In this document: positions 1 through 8,103 of the stretch, in pieces
Position numbering within the stretch: the stretch's first letter is position 1
Layout: every line of letters begins with the position of its first letter
Assembly: GCF_025263485.1 (NCBI RefSeq)
Contig: NZ_CP079863.1
Location: 1,116,001 to 1,180,000 of the forward strand
Direction of reading: 5' to 3'
DNA from: Mycobacterium sp. SMC-2
GTDB lineage: Bacteria > Actinomycetota > Actinomycetes > Mycobacteriales > Mycobacteriaceae
Length of the DNA stretch: 64,000 bases
Translations under genes and position numbers: made by a program
Notes under the pieces: model-generated
What the model was told of the DNA's origin: nothing
Databases searched by the model: none
Seen by the model: the letters and a program-made list of their open reading frames with translations, nothing else

Positions 1-385
1 GGTATTGCCCGGGCTGTAGGTCTTTGGGCGGCGCGAAGGCGGGCATCTCGCGCGCCTTCGCGTAGTTGAAGGAAACGTCGGTGACCAGGTCGCGGATCAC
101 CGGGAAGGTCCGCAACGGCGTGACGGTCACCACCTCGTCCTCGGCGAACGTGGACATCCGCGGCATGCACATCAGCCGGGGATAGCCGTTGATCTCCGCC
201 GAGCAGGAGCCGCACTTGCCGGCCTTGCAGTTCCACCGCACCGCCAGATCGGGCGTCTGCGTCTGCTGCAGGCGATGGATGATGTCGAGGACCACCTCGC
301 CCTCGTTGACCTCGACCGTGAAGTCCTGCAGCTCGCCGGTGGCATCGTCACCGCGCCACACACGCAGGGTCGCGTTGTAGGTCAT
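1..385 (-). CDS. sdhB: Succinate dehydrogenase iron-sulfur subunit (partial)
   Basis: This is the N-terminal half of the Fe-S electron-transfer subunit of succinate dehydrogenase 1; the C-terminus lies beyond the left edge. The ATG at 385-383 overlaps the sdhA stop in a TAATG junction, so the two are translationally coupled. The visible part holds a plant-ferredoxin-like [2Fe-2S] motif, CKAGKCGSC followed by a fourth Cys in YPRLMC. The family passes electrons from the SdhA flavin through three Fe-S clusters towards the membrane quinone. The [4Fe-4S] and [3Fe-4S] ligands would be in the missing part. It matches the order of Rv0247c in M. tuberculosis, from memory. Confidence 0.93.
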   Translation of the reverse strand, partial: MTYNATLRVWRGDDATGELQDFTVEVNEGEVVLDIIHRLQQTQTPDLAVRWNCKAGKCGSCSAEINGYPRLMCMPRMSTFAEDEVVTVTPLRTFPVIRDLVTDVSFNYAKAREMPAFAPPKDLQPGQY

Positions 386-2301
386 TAGCCTCTCCGTCCT
401 GGATGCTGGACCAGCTCGTCGTCGGTGTAGTACTTCTCCAGCTCGGAGATCTCGAAGAGCTCCAGCAGATCGGGTCGCATCGGCACCTGGTCCTTGCGGG
501 TGATGCTGATGTCGGGAATCACTTCGTCGCCACCGGCGGCCTGGCAGACGAGCAGCACCTTGCGCCACCCCGAATCCATCGACGGGTGGTCGTCGCGGGT
601 GTGCCCGCCGCGGCTTTCGGTGCGCTCCAGCGCGGCCTTGGCGACGCACTCGCTGACCAGCAGCATGCTGCGCAGATCGATGGCCAGGTTCCAGCCCGGG
701 TTGTACTCGCGACCGCCCTCCACGCGGATGTTCTTGAACCGCTCGCGAAGCTTGTCGAGCCGCCCGAGGGCCTCGGAGATCTCGTCGGCTTTGCGGATGA
801 TGCCCACCAGGTCGTTCATCGACTGCTGCAGCTCGAGCTGCAGCGTGTAGGGGTTCTCCGCCGGGGCGCCGCTGGTCGGCCCGTCGAAGGGGGACAGCGC
901 CCTCTTCGCGGCGGTCTCGACGGCCTCCGCCGAGATGGTCGGACGGCTGCTCAGCGCCCGCACGTAGTCGGCGGCGCCCAGGCCGGCCCGCCGGCCGAAC
1001 ACCAGCAGGTCCGACAGCGAGTTGCCGCCCAGCCGGTTGGAGCCGTGCATGCCGCCGGAGCACTCGCCCGCGGCGAACAGGCCCGGGACCGTCGCCGCCC
1101 CGGTGTCGGCGTCCACCTCCACACCGCCCATGACGTAGTGACAGGTGGGACCGACCTCCATTGGCTCCTTGGTGATGTCGACCCCGGCTAGCTCCTTGAA
1201 CTGGTGGTACATCGACGGCAGGCGTCGCGTGATCTCCTCGGGCGTCAACCTCGACGCGATGTCGAGGAACACGCCGCCGTGCGGGCTGCCACGCCCGGCC
1301 TTGACTTCCGAGTTGATCGCGCGCGCGACCTCATCGCGGGGCAGCAGGTCGGGGGTGCGCCGGGCCGAGTCGTTGTCCTTGAGCCACTGGTCGGCCTCTT
1401 GCTCGGTCTCGGCGTACTGACCCTTGAACACCGCCGGGATGTAGTCGAACATGAACCGTTTCTCGTCGGAGTTCTTCAGCACACCGCCGTCGCCGCGGAC
1501 ACCCTCGGTGACCAGGATCCCCTTCACGCTGGGCGGCCACACCATGCCGGTCGGGTGGAACTGGACGAACTCCATATTGATCAGCGACGCACCCGCCCGC
1601 AGGGCCAGCGCGTGCCCGTCGCCGGTGTACTCCCAGGAGTTCGAGGTGACCTTGAACGACTTGCCGATGCCGCCGGTGGCGAGCACCACCGCCGGCGCCT
1701 CGAACAGAACGAACTGGCCCGTCTCGCGCCAGTAGCCGAACGCCCCGGCGATCGCGTCACCGTCCTTGAGCAGCTCGGTGATGGTGCACTCGGCGAACAC
1801 CTTGATCCGCGCCTCGTAGTCGCCGAGTTCGGCGTCATCCTCCTGCTGCAGCGAGACGATCTTCTGCTGCAACGTGCGGATCAACTCCAGGCCGGTGCGG
1901 TCCCCGACGTGCGCCAGCCGCGGGTAGGTGTGCCCGCCGAAGTTGCGCTGGCTGATCTTGCCGTCCTTCGTGCGATCGAACAGCGCGCCGTAGGTCTCCA
2001 GCTCCCAGACCCGGTCGGGCGCCTCCTTGGCGTGCAGCTCGGCCATCCGCCAGTTGTTCAGGAACTTCCCACCGCGCATGGTGTCGCCGAAGTGGGTCTT
2101 CCAGTCGTCCTTCGCGTTGACGTTGCCCATCGCCGCCGCGGCACCGCCCTCGGCCATCACGGTGTGGGCCTTGCCGAACAGGGACTTGCACACCACCGCG
2201 ACCTTGAGGCCGCGTTCCCGCGCCTCGATGACCGCACGCAGCCCCGCGCCGCCGGCACCGATGACGACTACGTCGTAGGCATGCCGCTCGACCTCAACCA
2301 T
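385..2301 (-). CDS. sdhA: Succinate dehydrogenase flavoprotein subunit
   Basis: SdhA oxidises succinate to fumarate with covalently bound FAD at the inner face of the membrane. I chose the ATG at 2301 (MVEVERHAYD), which follows GAGGG at good spacing, giving 638 aa; an in-frame extension reaches 2352 but overlaps the upstream gene. The Rossmann motif VVVIGAGGAGLRA is near residues 9-21, the likely FAD-linking His is in GKAHTVMAEGG, and HPTGMVWP and HYVMGG near the active site are present. It lies 40 bases after the membrane-anchor gene and overlaps sdhB by one base. Length and neighbours match Rv0248c (Sdh1). Confidence 0.95.
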   Translation of the reverse strand: MVEVERHAYDVVVIGAGGAGLRAVIEARERGLKVAVVCKSLFGKAHTVMAEGGAAAAMGNVNAKDDWKTHFGDTMRGGKFLNNWRMAELHAKEAPDRVWELETYGALFDRTKDGKISQRNFGGHTYPRLAHVGDRTGLELIRTLQQKIVSLQQEDDAELGDYEARIKVFAECTITELLKDGDAIAGAFGYWRETGQFVLFEAPAVVLATGGIGKSFKVTSNSWEYTGDGHALALRAGASLINMEFVQFHPTGMVWPPSVKGILVTEGVRGDGGVLKNSDEKRFMFDYIPAVFKGQYAETEQEADQWLKDNDSARRTPDLLPRDEVARAINSEVKAGRGSPHGGVFLDIASRLTPEEITRRLPSMYHQFKELAGVDITKEPMEVGPTCHYVMGGVEVDADTGAATVPGLFAAGECSGGMHGSNRLGGNSLSDLLVFGRRAGLGAADYVRALSSRPTISAEAVETAAKRALSPFDGPTSGAPAENPYTLQLELQQSMNDLVGIIRKADEISEALGRLDKLRERFKNIRVEGGREYNPGWNLAIDLRSMLLVSECVAKAALERTESRGGHTRDDHPSMDSGWRKVLLVCQAAGGDEVIPDISITRKDQVPMRPDLLELFEISELEKYYTDDELVQHPGRRG

Positions 2302-2341
2302 GAAAACCCTCGCTAAATTCTGGTTATCTTCAAATGGCCTG

Positions 2342-3169
2342 TCAGCCAACAAATCTCAAATCGGGGATGGCGCCACCGGCCACCAGCGCGATGTAGAAAT
2401 CGGTGAGCATCAGGGTGCCCAGCGTGATCCACGCATACTGCTTGTGCCGGGTGTTGATATGGCTGACCTGGGTCCAGATCCAGTACCGCACAGGGTGCTT
2501 GGAGAAGTGCTTGAGCCGCCCGCCGGTCACGTGCCGGCACGAGTGGCAGGACAGCGTGTAGACCCACAGCATGACGACGTTGCCCACCATGATCAGGTTG
2601 CCCAGGCCGAAGCCGAAGCCGTGCGGGCCGGAGTCGGAGTGGAAGCCGACGATCGCGTCGTAGCTGTTGATCACCGAGATGATGCCGGCGATGTAGAAGA
2701 AATACCGGTGGCTGTTCTGGACGATCAGCGGCAACCTGGTCTCGCCGGTGTAGTGCACCCGGGGCTCGGCCACCGCGCAAGCCGTCGGCGACTGCCACAC
2801 CGTGCGGTAGTAGGCGCCACGGTAGTAATAACAGGTTAGCCGGAACAGCAGCAGGAACGGCAGCGTCAGCGCCGCGTACGGCAGCCACCACACGTCCGGC
2901 AGGATCTGCGGCCAGAAGTCGCCGGCCTCACCGCACGCCTTGGCCACGCAGGGCGAGTAGAACGGCGTCAGGTAGTGGTACTTCGGGACGAAGAAGTAAT
3001 CCTGCTGGAACGCCCGCGCCAACCCGTAGATGAGGAACGCGGCGAAGCCCAGGTCGATCCGCAGCGGCGACATCCACCACCGGTCGGTGCGCAGGCTGCG
3101 CTGCGGGATGCGGGCGCGCGTGGGTGAAAAGACACCTGACGCAGGACGGTTCGCCGTGGGTGCGCTCAT
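2342..3169 (-). CDS. Succinate dehydrogenase 1 membrane anchor subunit
   Basis: A 275-aa polytopic membrane protein that sits where Rv0249c does and should anchor SdhA/SdhB and carry electrons to menaquinone. At least five hydrophobic segments are visible (for example around residues 38-50, 96-112, 156-170, 190-207 and 246-264). Cys/His residues cluster unusually: C74, C79, C113, C131 and a CHSCRH motif at 208-213. I recall that a structure of the M. smegmatis Sdh1 complex showed a membrane-embedded Rieske-type cluster; this motif would be a natural ligand set, but that assignment is inference. The ATG at 3169 follows GAGGA at proper spacing. Confidence 0.9.
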   Translation of the reverse strand: MSAPTANRPASGVFSPTRARIPQRSLRTDRWWMSPLRIDLGFAAFLIYGLARAFQQDYFFVPKYHYLTPFYSPCVAKACGEAGDFWPQILPDVWWLPYAALTLPFLLLFRLTCYYYRGAYYRTVWQSPTACAVAEPRVHYTGETRLPLIVQNSHRYFFYIAGIISVINSYDAIVGFHSDSGPHGFGFGLGNLIMVGNVVMLWVYTLSCHSCRHVTGGRLKHFSKHPVRYWIWTQVSHINTRHKQYAWITLGTLMLTDFYIALVAGGAIPDLRFVG

Positions 3170-3221
3170 CTAGTGTTCCTCTTCGAACGGGCTGTTGGTC
3201 GAAGGGTACACAGAGAGCACC

Positions 3222-3239
3222 CCCCCTATTTCGAGGGGG
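3222..3239. other. GC-rich hairpin between Rv0250c-like gene and Sdh anchor gene
   Basis: CCCCCT and AGGGGG form a 6-bp perfect stem around a 6-base loop in the 79-base gap between two minus-strand genes of the sdh operon. A second short inverted pair, CTTCGA/TCGAAG (3181-3204), lies just upstream of the anchor's Shine-Dalgarno. It could be an attenuator, an mRNA processing site or a protein site; no T-run follows on the minus strand. Confidence 0.35.
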
Positions 3240-3248
3240 CTTGGGTTG

Positions 3249-3554
3249 TCAGGACCTGCTGTGACCGCCGACACCCTCGTCGTCGACATCGCGCCAGAAT
3301 TCGCTGTCGTATTGGGTGTCGGGAATGACGATTTTCTCGCCGGACTGCTGCACGGTGGCGCGCGTCAGGTCCAACTCGGACACGTCGGTGTCGAGCAGTT
3401 CGACGTCGGACAGGATGCGGTCGGCGTCGATGACGATGCGCCGCATCGCCGGGCTGTCGCCGTAGCGACTCTTCAGTGAACTCACGCACCGCCGCAGGCC
3501 GCCGATGAGGTGGTGAAGTTCGGCGAGTTCAGTAGTGCCGGCAGGGGGCGTCAA
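3249..3554 (-). CDS. Conserved small protein upstream of sdh1 operon
   Basis: A 101-aa protein of unknown function, first gene of the sdh1 operon, in the place of Rv0250c. The TTG at 3554 (LTPPAGTTEL) is preferred because GAGGAG lies seven bases before it; a GTG at 3590 would add 12 residues with no ribosome site. It is soluble and charged, with an Asp-rich central part (VIDADRILSDVELLDTD), no signal peptide and no membrane segment. Its fixed position before the dehydrogenase subunits suggests an accessory or regulatory role for the complex, but nothing in the sequence names it. Confidence 0.75.
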   Translation of the reverse strand: MTPPAGTTELAELHHLIGGLRRCVSSLKSRYGDSPAMRRIVIDADRILSDVELLDTDVSELDLTRATVQQSGEKIVIPDTQYDSEFWRDVDDEGVGGHSRS

Positions 3555-3618
3555 CGGAGATCTCCTCGGGCGGACGGTGTTACGGATCACAGTACGTCCC
3601 CGATACTATCCACGGCAC

Positions 3619-3634
3619 CGCCTCACGTCAGGCG
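3619..3634. promoter_or_regulatory. Near-palindrome in divergent promoter region
   Basis: CGCCTCACGTCAGGCG is a 16-base inverted repeat with one mismatched pair, between the divergent Rv0250c-like gene (start 3554) and the PEP mutase-like gene (start 3671). It is the only clear dyad there, so it is a candidate operator for either gene. The regulator is unknown. Confidence 0.4.
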
Positions 3635-3670
3635 ACTCACTTCCTTTACCACCACGGAGCAAACCCGCCC

Positions 3671-4429
3671 ATGACAGGCCAGACCGCCGCCGAACGTGCC
3701 AAAGCGCTGCTCGCCCTGCACCGCCCGGGCGACCCCGTCGTCCTGCCGACCGTGTGGGACGCCTGGTCGGCGCGCCTGGCCACCGACGCCGGATTCGCCG
3801 CGTTGACCGTGGGCAGCCATCCGCTTGCAGACTCCATCGGCAAGCCCGACAACGAGGGCATGTCGTTCGACGACGTGCTCGCCCGGGTCTCCCAGATCAC
3901 CGCCGCGGTCGACATCCCGGTGTCGGTGGACGTCGAATCCGGCTACGGGCTGGCGGCAGAGCGCCTGATCGACGGGCTGTTGAGCGTCGGCGCCGTCGGA
4001 TTGAACATCGAGGACACCGTGCACTCCGAGGGCAAGCGGTTGCGTTCGGCCGGCGAACACGCCGAACTGGTCGGGGCGCTGCGGTCGGCCGCCGACGCGG
4101 CCGGAGTGCATGTCGTGGTCAACGCCCGCACCGACCTGTTCCTGCGCCAGGACGGTGACGCGGCCGATCGGGTCGACAGGGCCGTGGCGCGGCTGACCGA
4201 GGCGGCGACCGCGGGCGCCGACGTGCTATACCCGGTCGGCCGCCACAATCCGGAGACATTGCGGCGCTTGACCGCAGAGCTGCCGTTACCGGTCAATGCG
4301 ATCGCGCTGCCCGACCGGGACGATCCGGCGTCGTTCGGGGCGCTGGGCGTCGCGCGGATCAGCTTCGGCCCCTTCTTCCAGGCCGCGCTGGCGACCCGGG
4401 CCGCGGAGCTGCTGGCCCGCTGGGGCTAA
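3671..4429 (+). CDS. Isocitrate lyase/PEP mutase superfamily protein
   Basis: A 252-aa TIM-barrel enzyme of the isocitrate lyase/phosphoenolpyruvate mutase superfamily, members of which make or break C-C or P-C bonds next to a carboxylate. Visible are the N-terminal LPTVWDAWSA (typical PEP-mutase-like start), VDVESGYG (metal-binding DxE region), NIEDT and NARTD blocks. The KKCGH catalytic loop of true isocitrate lyases is not present, so it is not a glyoxylate-cycle enzyme; oxaloacetate decarboxylase or methylisocitrate lyase-like chemistry is possible. The ATG has a weak GGAG upstream. It is convergent with hsp across a strong shared terminator. Confidence 0.85.
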   Translation: MTGQTAAERAKALLALHRPGDPVVLPTVWDAWSARLATDAGFAALTVGSHPLADSIGKPDNEGMSFDDVLARVSQITAAVDIPVSVDVESGYGLAAERLIDGLLSVGAVGLNIEDTVHSEGKRLRSAGEHAELVGALRSAADAAGVHVVVNARTDLFLRQDGDAADRVDRAVARLTEAATAGADVLYPVGRHNPETLRRLTAELPLPVNAIALPDRDDPASFGALGVARISFGPFFQAALATRAAELLARWG

Positions 4430-4460
4430 TCCGGGGGAAAGCCTTTGTGCGGCAGAGGAA

Positions 4461-4488
4461 TCCGGCGGGGTCGCCTGACCCCGCCGGA
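4461..4488. terminator. Bidirectional terminator hairpin
   Basis: A perfect 12-bp stem (left arm TCCGGCGGGGTC) closes on a 4-base GCCT loop, midway between the convergent PEP mutase-like gene (stop 4429) and hsp (stop 4503). No T-run follows, which is usual for mycobacterial intrinsic terminators. It would serve both genes. Confidence 0.8.
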
Positions 4489-4502
4489 CCGTGCTCTACC
4501 TA

Positions 4503-4943
4503 TTACTTGGTGATCTCGATGCGCTTCGCCTGGTTTCCGGCGTATGCGCCGGCCACCCGCACCGTCAGTACCCCGGCGTCGTACGAGGCCGTGATGGCCT
4601 CCCCGGTGACGTGCGCCGGCAGCTGGAACGACCGGTGGAAGGCTCCGTAACGGATCTCGCGCAGGCTGCGCCCGTCTTTCTCCTCGACGTGCTCGTCGCG
4701 ACGTTCGCCGCGGATCACGAGGCGGCCGCGGTCGACCTCGACATTGACGTCCTTCTCGACGTCCAGGCCGGGCAGTTCGACACGTACGACCGCGTCCTCG
4801 CCGTCCTTCACGATCTCCGCAGCGGGGTGGAAACCGCTGGTCGAGGGCTTGTACCAGTCAGAAACGGCGGCGGGGCCGAAGAAGTCGCGCAACCACCGGT
4901 CGGTGTCCCAGGCCGGTCGCGACCACAATGCGAGGTTACTCAT
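4503..4943 (-). CDS. hsp: Small heat-shock protein Hsp20 (Acr2 type)
   Basis: A 146-aa alpha-crystallin-type chaperone that holds unfolding proteins under heat, oxidative and envelope stress. The alpha-crystallin domain runs from about residue 40 (AAEIVKDGEDAVVRVELPG) to the conserved A-x-x-x-x-GVLTV region near 122-128. AAGGAG lies six bases before the ATG. It corresponds to Rv0251c (hsp/acr2), which is known to be controlled by SigE, SigH, MprA and ClgR. The upstream region contains a GGAAC-N19-GTT promoter-like element and a perfect ClgR-type inverted repeat, both described separately. Confidence 0.93.
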   Translation of the reverse strand: MSNLALWSRPAWDTDRWLRDFFGPAAVSDWYKPSTSGFHPAAEIVKDGEDAVVRVELPGLDVEKDVNVEVDRGRLVIRGERRDEHVEEKDGRSLREIRYGAFHRSFQLPAHVTGEAITASYDAGVLTVRVAGAYAGNQAKRIEITK

Positions 4944-5020
4944 GGGGATCTCCTTGCACTTCCTTGAGCTTTGTTGTGGATTTGCTGTGTCCGGCGCCCT
5001 TCCGGCCGGCTATAAGGAAA

Positions 5021-5047
5021 AACATGAGTCGACCACGCTTAAGTTCC
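5021..5047 (-). promoter_or_regulatory. SigE/SigH-like promoter of hsp
   Basis: On the minus strand GGAAC (5047-5043) is followed after 19 bases by GTT (5023-5021). This resembles the GGAAC / GTT elements of mycobacterial SigE and SigH promoters, with slightly long spacing. It ends 77 bases before the hsp start codon. The assignment rests on pattern and the known regulation of acr2. Confidence 0.55.
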
Positions 5048-5054
5048 ACCTAGG

Positions 5055-5073
5055 CGTTCGCCTTGGGCGAACG
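5055..5073. promoter_or_regulatory. ClgR-type operator
   Basis: CGTTCGCC-TTG-GGCGAACG is a perfect inverted repeat with 8-bp arms. It contains GTTCGC-N5-GCGAAC, agreeing with the actinobacterial ClgR box GTTCGC-N5-GCG. It lies seven bases upstream of the hsp -35 element, the right place for an activator, and 97 bases before nirB. ClgR is reported to activate acr2 in M. tuberculosis. Confidence 0.7.
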
Positions 5074-5079
5074 AATAAT

Positions 5080-5095
5080 CACAGGGCTCCCTGTG
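5080..5095. promoter_or_regulatory. Perfect 7-bp palindrome between hsp and nirB
   Basis: CACAGGG-CT-CCCTGTG is a perfect dyad between the ClgR box and nirB. It does not match a mycobacterial operator I can name. It may control nirB, being 75 bases before its start, or hsp from farther upstream. Confidence 0.5.
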
Positions 5096-5170
5096 AGTTG
5101 TGAGATCCTCGTCATAGGACCGTCACATTGGGCGAAATCGCGGTAATTTCTGGCCGCTAGCCTCAAAGCC

Positions 5171-7750
5171 ATGGCTGCAGACGGGATTTCGCACGCGCAC
5201 TGTGCGGGCCGTCACATCGTCGTAGTCGGTCATGGCATGGTGGGGCACCGGTTGGTCGAGGCGCTCCGGGCGCGTGACACCGAAGGATTGTGGCGCATTA
5301 CGGTTTTCGCCGAGGAGGCCGACGCGGCTTACGACCGCGTCGGGCTGACCTCGTACACCGAAAGCTGGGATCGCAAGCTGCTGGCGCTGCCGGGCAACGA
5401 CTACGCGGGTGACGACCATGTCCGGTTGGTGTTGAACACCCGCGTCACCGAGATCGACCGGGAAGCAAAGTCGGTTGTTACGGCCGACGGACAGCGGCAC
5501 GGCTACGACGCGTTGGTGTTGGCCACCGGGTCCTACGCGTTCGTCCCGCCGGTGCCCGGCCACGACCTGGCGGCGTGCCACGTTTACCGCACGCTCGACG
5601 ATCTCGACGCCATCCGGGCCGACGCCCGGCGCACGGTGGAAGCCGGTCGCGCCCCGGCGGGCGTGGTCATCGGTGGCGGCCTGCTGGGGCTGGAAGCCGC
5701 TAATGCGCTGCGGCAGTTCGGGTTGCAGACACACGTCGTCGAGATGATGCCACGGTTGATGGCCCAGCAGGTCGACGAGGGCGGCGGCGCGTTGCTGGCC
5801 AAGATGGTCGGCGACCTGGGCATCGCGGTGCACGTGGGCACCGGTACCGAGTCGATCGAGTCGATCGATCACCCCGATGGGGTGTCGTCGGTGCGGGTGC
5901 GGCTGACCGACGGTGAGGTCATCGACGCCGGGCTGGTCATTTTCGCGGCCGGTATCCGACCGCGCGACGAGCTGGCCGGGGCCGCGGGGCTGACCCTCGC
6001 CAAGCGCGGCGGCGTGCTCACCGACTTGGCATGCCGCACAAGTGATCCCGACATTTACGCGGTCGGCGAGGTCGCCGCTATCCAGGGCCGGTGCTATGGC
6101 CTGGTGGGGCCCGGTTACACCTCCGCTGAGGTGGTGGCCGACCGCCTGCTGGACGGCGCCGCGGAGTTCGGCGAGGCGGACCTGTCGACCAAGCTGAAGC
6201 TGCTCGGCGTCGACGTCGCCAGCTTCGGCGACGCGATGGGCGTGACCGAGAACTGCCTCGTGGTCGCCATCAACGACGCGGTCAAGCAGACCTACGCCAA
6301 GCTGGTGCTCTCCGACGACGCGAAGACCCTGCTGGGCGGCGTCCTGGTGGGCGACGCCTCGTCCTACGGGGTGCTGCGGCCGATGGTCGGCGGCGAGCTG
6401 CCGGGGGATCCGCTCGCGCTGATAGCCCCGGTTTCCGGCGACGCCCCGGCGTTGGGGATCGGCGCGCTGCCGGATTCGGCGCAGATCTGCTCGTGCAACA
6501 ACGTCACCAAGGGCGACCTGAAGTGCGCGATCGCCGACGGCTGCGCCGACGTGCCGTCGCTCAAGTCGTGCACCGCGGCCGGCACGTCGTGTGGTTCCTG
6601 TGTGCCCCTGCTCAAGCAGCTGCTGGAAGCCGAGGGCGTGGAGCAGTCCAAGGCGCTGTGCGAGCATTTCAGCCAGTCGCGGGCCGAGCTCTTCGAGATC
6701 ATCTCGGCCACCGAGATCCGCACCTTCTCCGGCCTGCTGGAGCGGTTCGGCCGCGGAAAGGGTTGCGACATCTGCAAACCCGTGGTCGCGTCCATCCTGG
6801 CCTCCACCGGCTCGGACCACATCCTCGAGGGTGAGCAGGCCTCGCTGCAGGACTCCAACGACCACTTTTTGGCCAACATCCAGAAGAACGGCAGCTACTC
6901 GGTGGTGCCGCGGGTGCCCGGCGGCGACATCAAGCCCGAGCACCTGATCCTGATCGGCCAGATCGCGCAGGACTTCGGCCTCTACACCAAGATCACCGGC
7001 GGCCAGCGGATCGACATGTTCGGTGCGCGGGTGGACCAGCTGCCCCAGATCTGGCGGCGGCTGGTCGAGGGCGGCATGGAGTCCGGCCACGCCTACGGCA
7101 AGGCGCTGCGCACGGTGAAGAGCTGCGTCGGCACCGACTGGTGCCGTTACGGCCAGCAGGATTCGGTACAGCTGGCCATCGACCTGGAGCTGCGGTATCG
7201 GGGCCTGCGGGCACCGCACAAGATCAAGATGGGCGTCTCGGGTTGTGCGCGGGAATGCGCCGAGGCACGCTCCAAGGACGTCGGCGTCATCGCCACCGAA
7301 AAGGGCTGGAACCTCTACGTCGGCGGCAACGGCGGCATGACGCCCAAGCACGCCCAGCTGTTGGCCAGCGACCTGGACACCCAGACGCTGGTCCGCTACG
7401 TCGACCGGTTCGTCATGTACTACATCCGGACCGCCGACCGGCTGCAGCGCACGGCCCCCTGGGTCGATTCGCTCGACGGCGGTCTCGATCACATGCGGGA
7501 GGTCGTGTGCGAAGACTCGCTGGGCCTGGCCGAAGAATTCGAGGCCGCAATGGAGCGGCACGTGCAGAACTACAAGTGTGAATGGAAGGGCGTGCTCGAC
7601 GACCCGGACAAGCTGTCCCGGTTCGTCTCGTTCGTCAACGCCCCGGGTGCCGTCGATTCGACGGTGGAATTCACCGAGCATGCCGGGCGCAAAATCCCTG
7701 TGTCCATTGGAATGCCGAAGATCCGTGCGGGAGCGGGAGAAAAATCATGA
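5171..7750 (+). CDS. nirB: NADH-dependent nitrite reductase large subunit
   Basis: NirB (859 aa) reduces nitrite to ammonia in the cytosol with NADH, FAD, Fe-S centres and sirohaem, for nitrogen assimilation. In order: an FAD Rossmann motif (VVVGHGMVGH), an NADH motif (VVIGGGLLGLEAA) near residue 160, a BFD-like [2Fe-2S] domain with CSCNNVT and CGSC near 440-480, a ferredoxin-like half-domain, and the sirohaem/[4Fe-4S] ligands CVGTDWC and GCARECAEA near 650-700. It overlaps nirD by an ATGA junction. GlnR and the NnaR-type regulator encoded nearby are the expected controllers. Confidence 0.96.
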   Translation: MAADGISHAHCAGRHIVVVGHGMVGHRLVEALRARDTEGLWRITVFAEEADAAYDRVGLTSYTESWDRKLLALPGNDYAGDDHVRLVLNTRVTEIDREAKSVVTADGQRHGYDALVLATGSYAFVPPVPGHDLAACHVYRTLDDLDAIRADARRTVEAGRAPAGVVIGGGLLGLEAANALRQFGLQTHVVEMMPRLMAQQVDEGGGALLAKMVGDLGIAVHVGTGTESIESIDHPDGVSSVRVRLTDGEVIDAGLVIFAAGIRPRDELAGAAGLTLAKRGGVLTDLACRTSDPDIYAVGEVAAIQGRCYGLVGPGYTSAEVVADRLLDGAAEFGEADLSTKLKLLGVDVASFGDAMGVTENCLVVAINDAVKQTYAKLVLSDDAKTLLGGVLVGDASSYGVLRPMVGGELPGDPLALIAPVSGDAPALGIGALPDSAQICSCNNVTKGDLKCAIADGCADVPSLKSCTAAGTSCGSCVPLLKQLLEAEGVEQSKALCEHFSQSRAELFEIISATEIRTFSGLLERFGRGKGCDICKPVVASILASTGSDHILEGEQASLQDSNDHFLANIQKNGSYSVVPRVPGGDIKPEHLILIGQIAQDFGLYTKITGGQRIDMFGARVDQLPQIWRRLVEGGMESGHAYGKALRTVKSCVGTDWCRYGQQDSVQLAIDLELRYRGLRAPHKIKMGVSGCARECAEARSKDVGVIATEKGWNLYVGGNGGMTPKHAQLLASDLDTQTLVRYVDRFVMYYIRTADRLQRTAPWVDSLDGGLDHMREVVCEDSLGLAEEFEAAMERHVQNYKCEWKGVLDDPDKLSRFVSFVNAPGAVDSTVEFTEHAGRKIPVSIGMPKIRAGAGEKS

Positions 7751-8103
7751 CACTTCTCAACGACATTGCGGTGTGGACGACGGCCTGCGAGTACGACCGT
7801 CTGATCCCGGGTCGCGGGGTCGGGGTTCTGCTCGACGACGGCTCTCAGGCGGCGTTGTTCCGGCTGGACGACGGCTCGGTGTACGCGGTGGGCAACGTCG
7901 ACCCGATCTCCGGAGCGGCGGTGCTCTCGCGCGGGATCGTGGGAGACCGCGGGGGCCGGGTAACGGTTCAATCGCCGATCCTCAAGCAGGCCTTCTCGCT
8001 AGAAGACGGTGCCTGCCTGGACGATCCGACCTTCTCGGTGCCGGTGTATGCGGCACGCGTCACCGCGGACGGGTTCGTCCAGGTCGGTCGGATCACCGCC
8101 TAG
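7747..8103 (+). CDS. nirD: Nitrite reductase small subunit
   Basis: A 118-aa NirD with a Rieske-like fold, partner of NirB. The ATG overlaps the nirB stop (ATGA), so the two are coupled. As is normal for NirD, the CxH/CxxH cluster ligands of true Rieske proteins are absent, so it is structural rather than redox-active. Its stop overlaps the stop of the convergent TetR-like gene by four bases. In H37Rv, from memory, cobU, cobQ1 and PPE2 follow here; they are missing. Confidence 0.93.
   Translation: MTLLNDIAVWTTACEYDRLIPGRGVGVLLDDGSQAALFRLDDGSVYAVGNVDPISGAAVLSRGIVGDRGGRVTVQSPILKQAFSLEDGACLDDPTFSVPVYAARVTADGFVQVGRITA

Noticed and set aside
5122..5138. Possible GlnR site (GTCAC ... GAAAT) upstream of nirB
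   Set aside because: The spacing between the two halves is seven instead of six bases and the second pair of half-sites is not found.
5123..7681. An 852-codon open frame on the minus strand opposite nirB
   Set aside because: It is a GC-skew shadow: nirB on the plus strand has every expected motif, and the antisense product has no recognisable domain. Similar long shadows occur opposite sdhA, fadE6 and eccC3.
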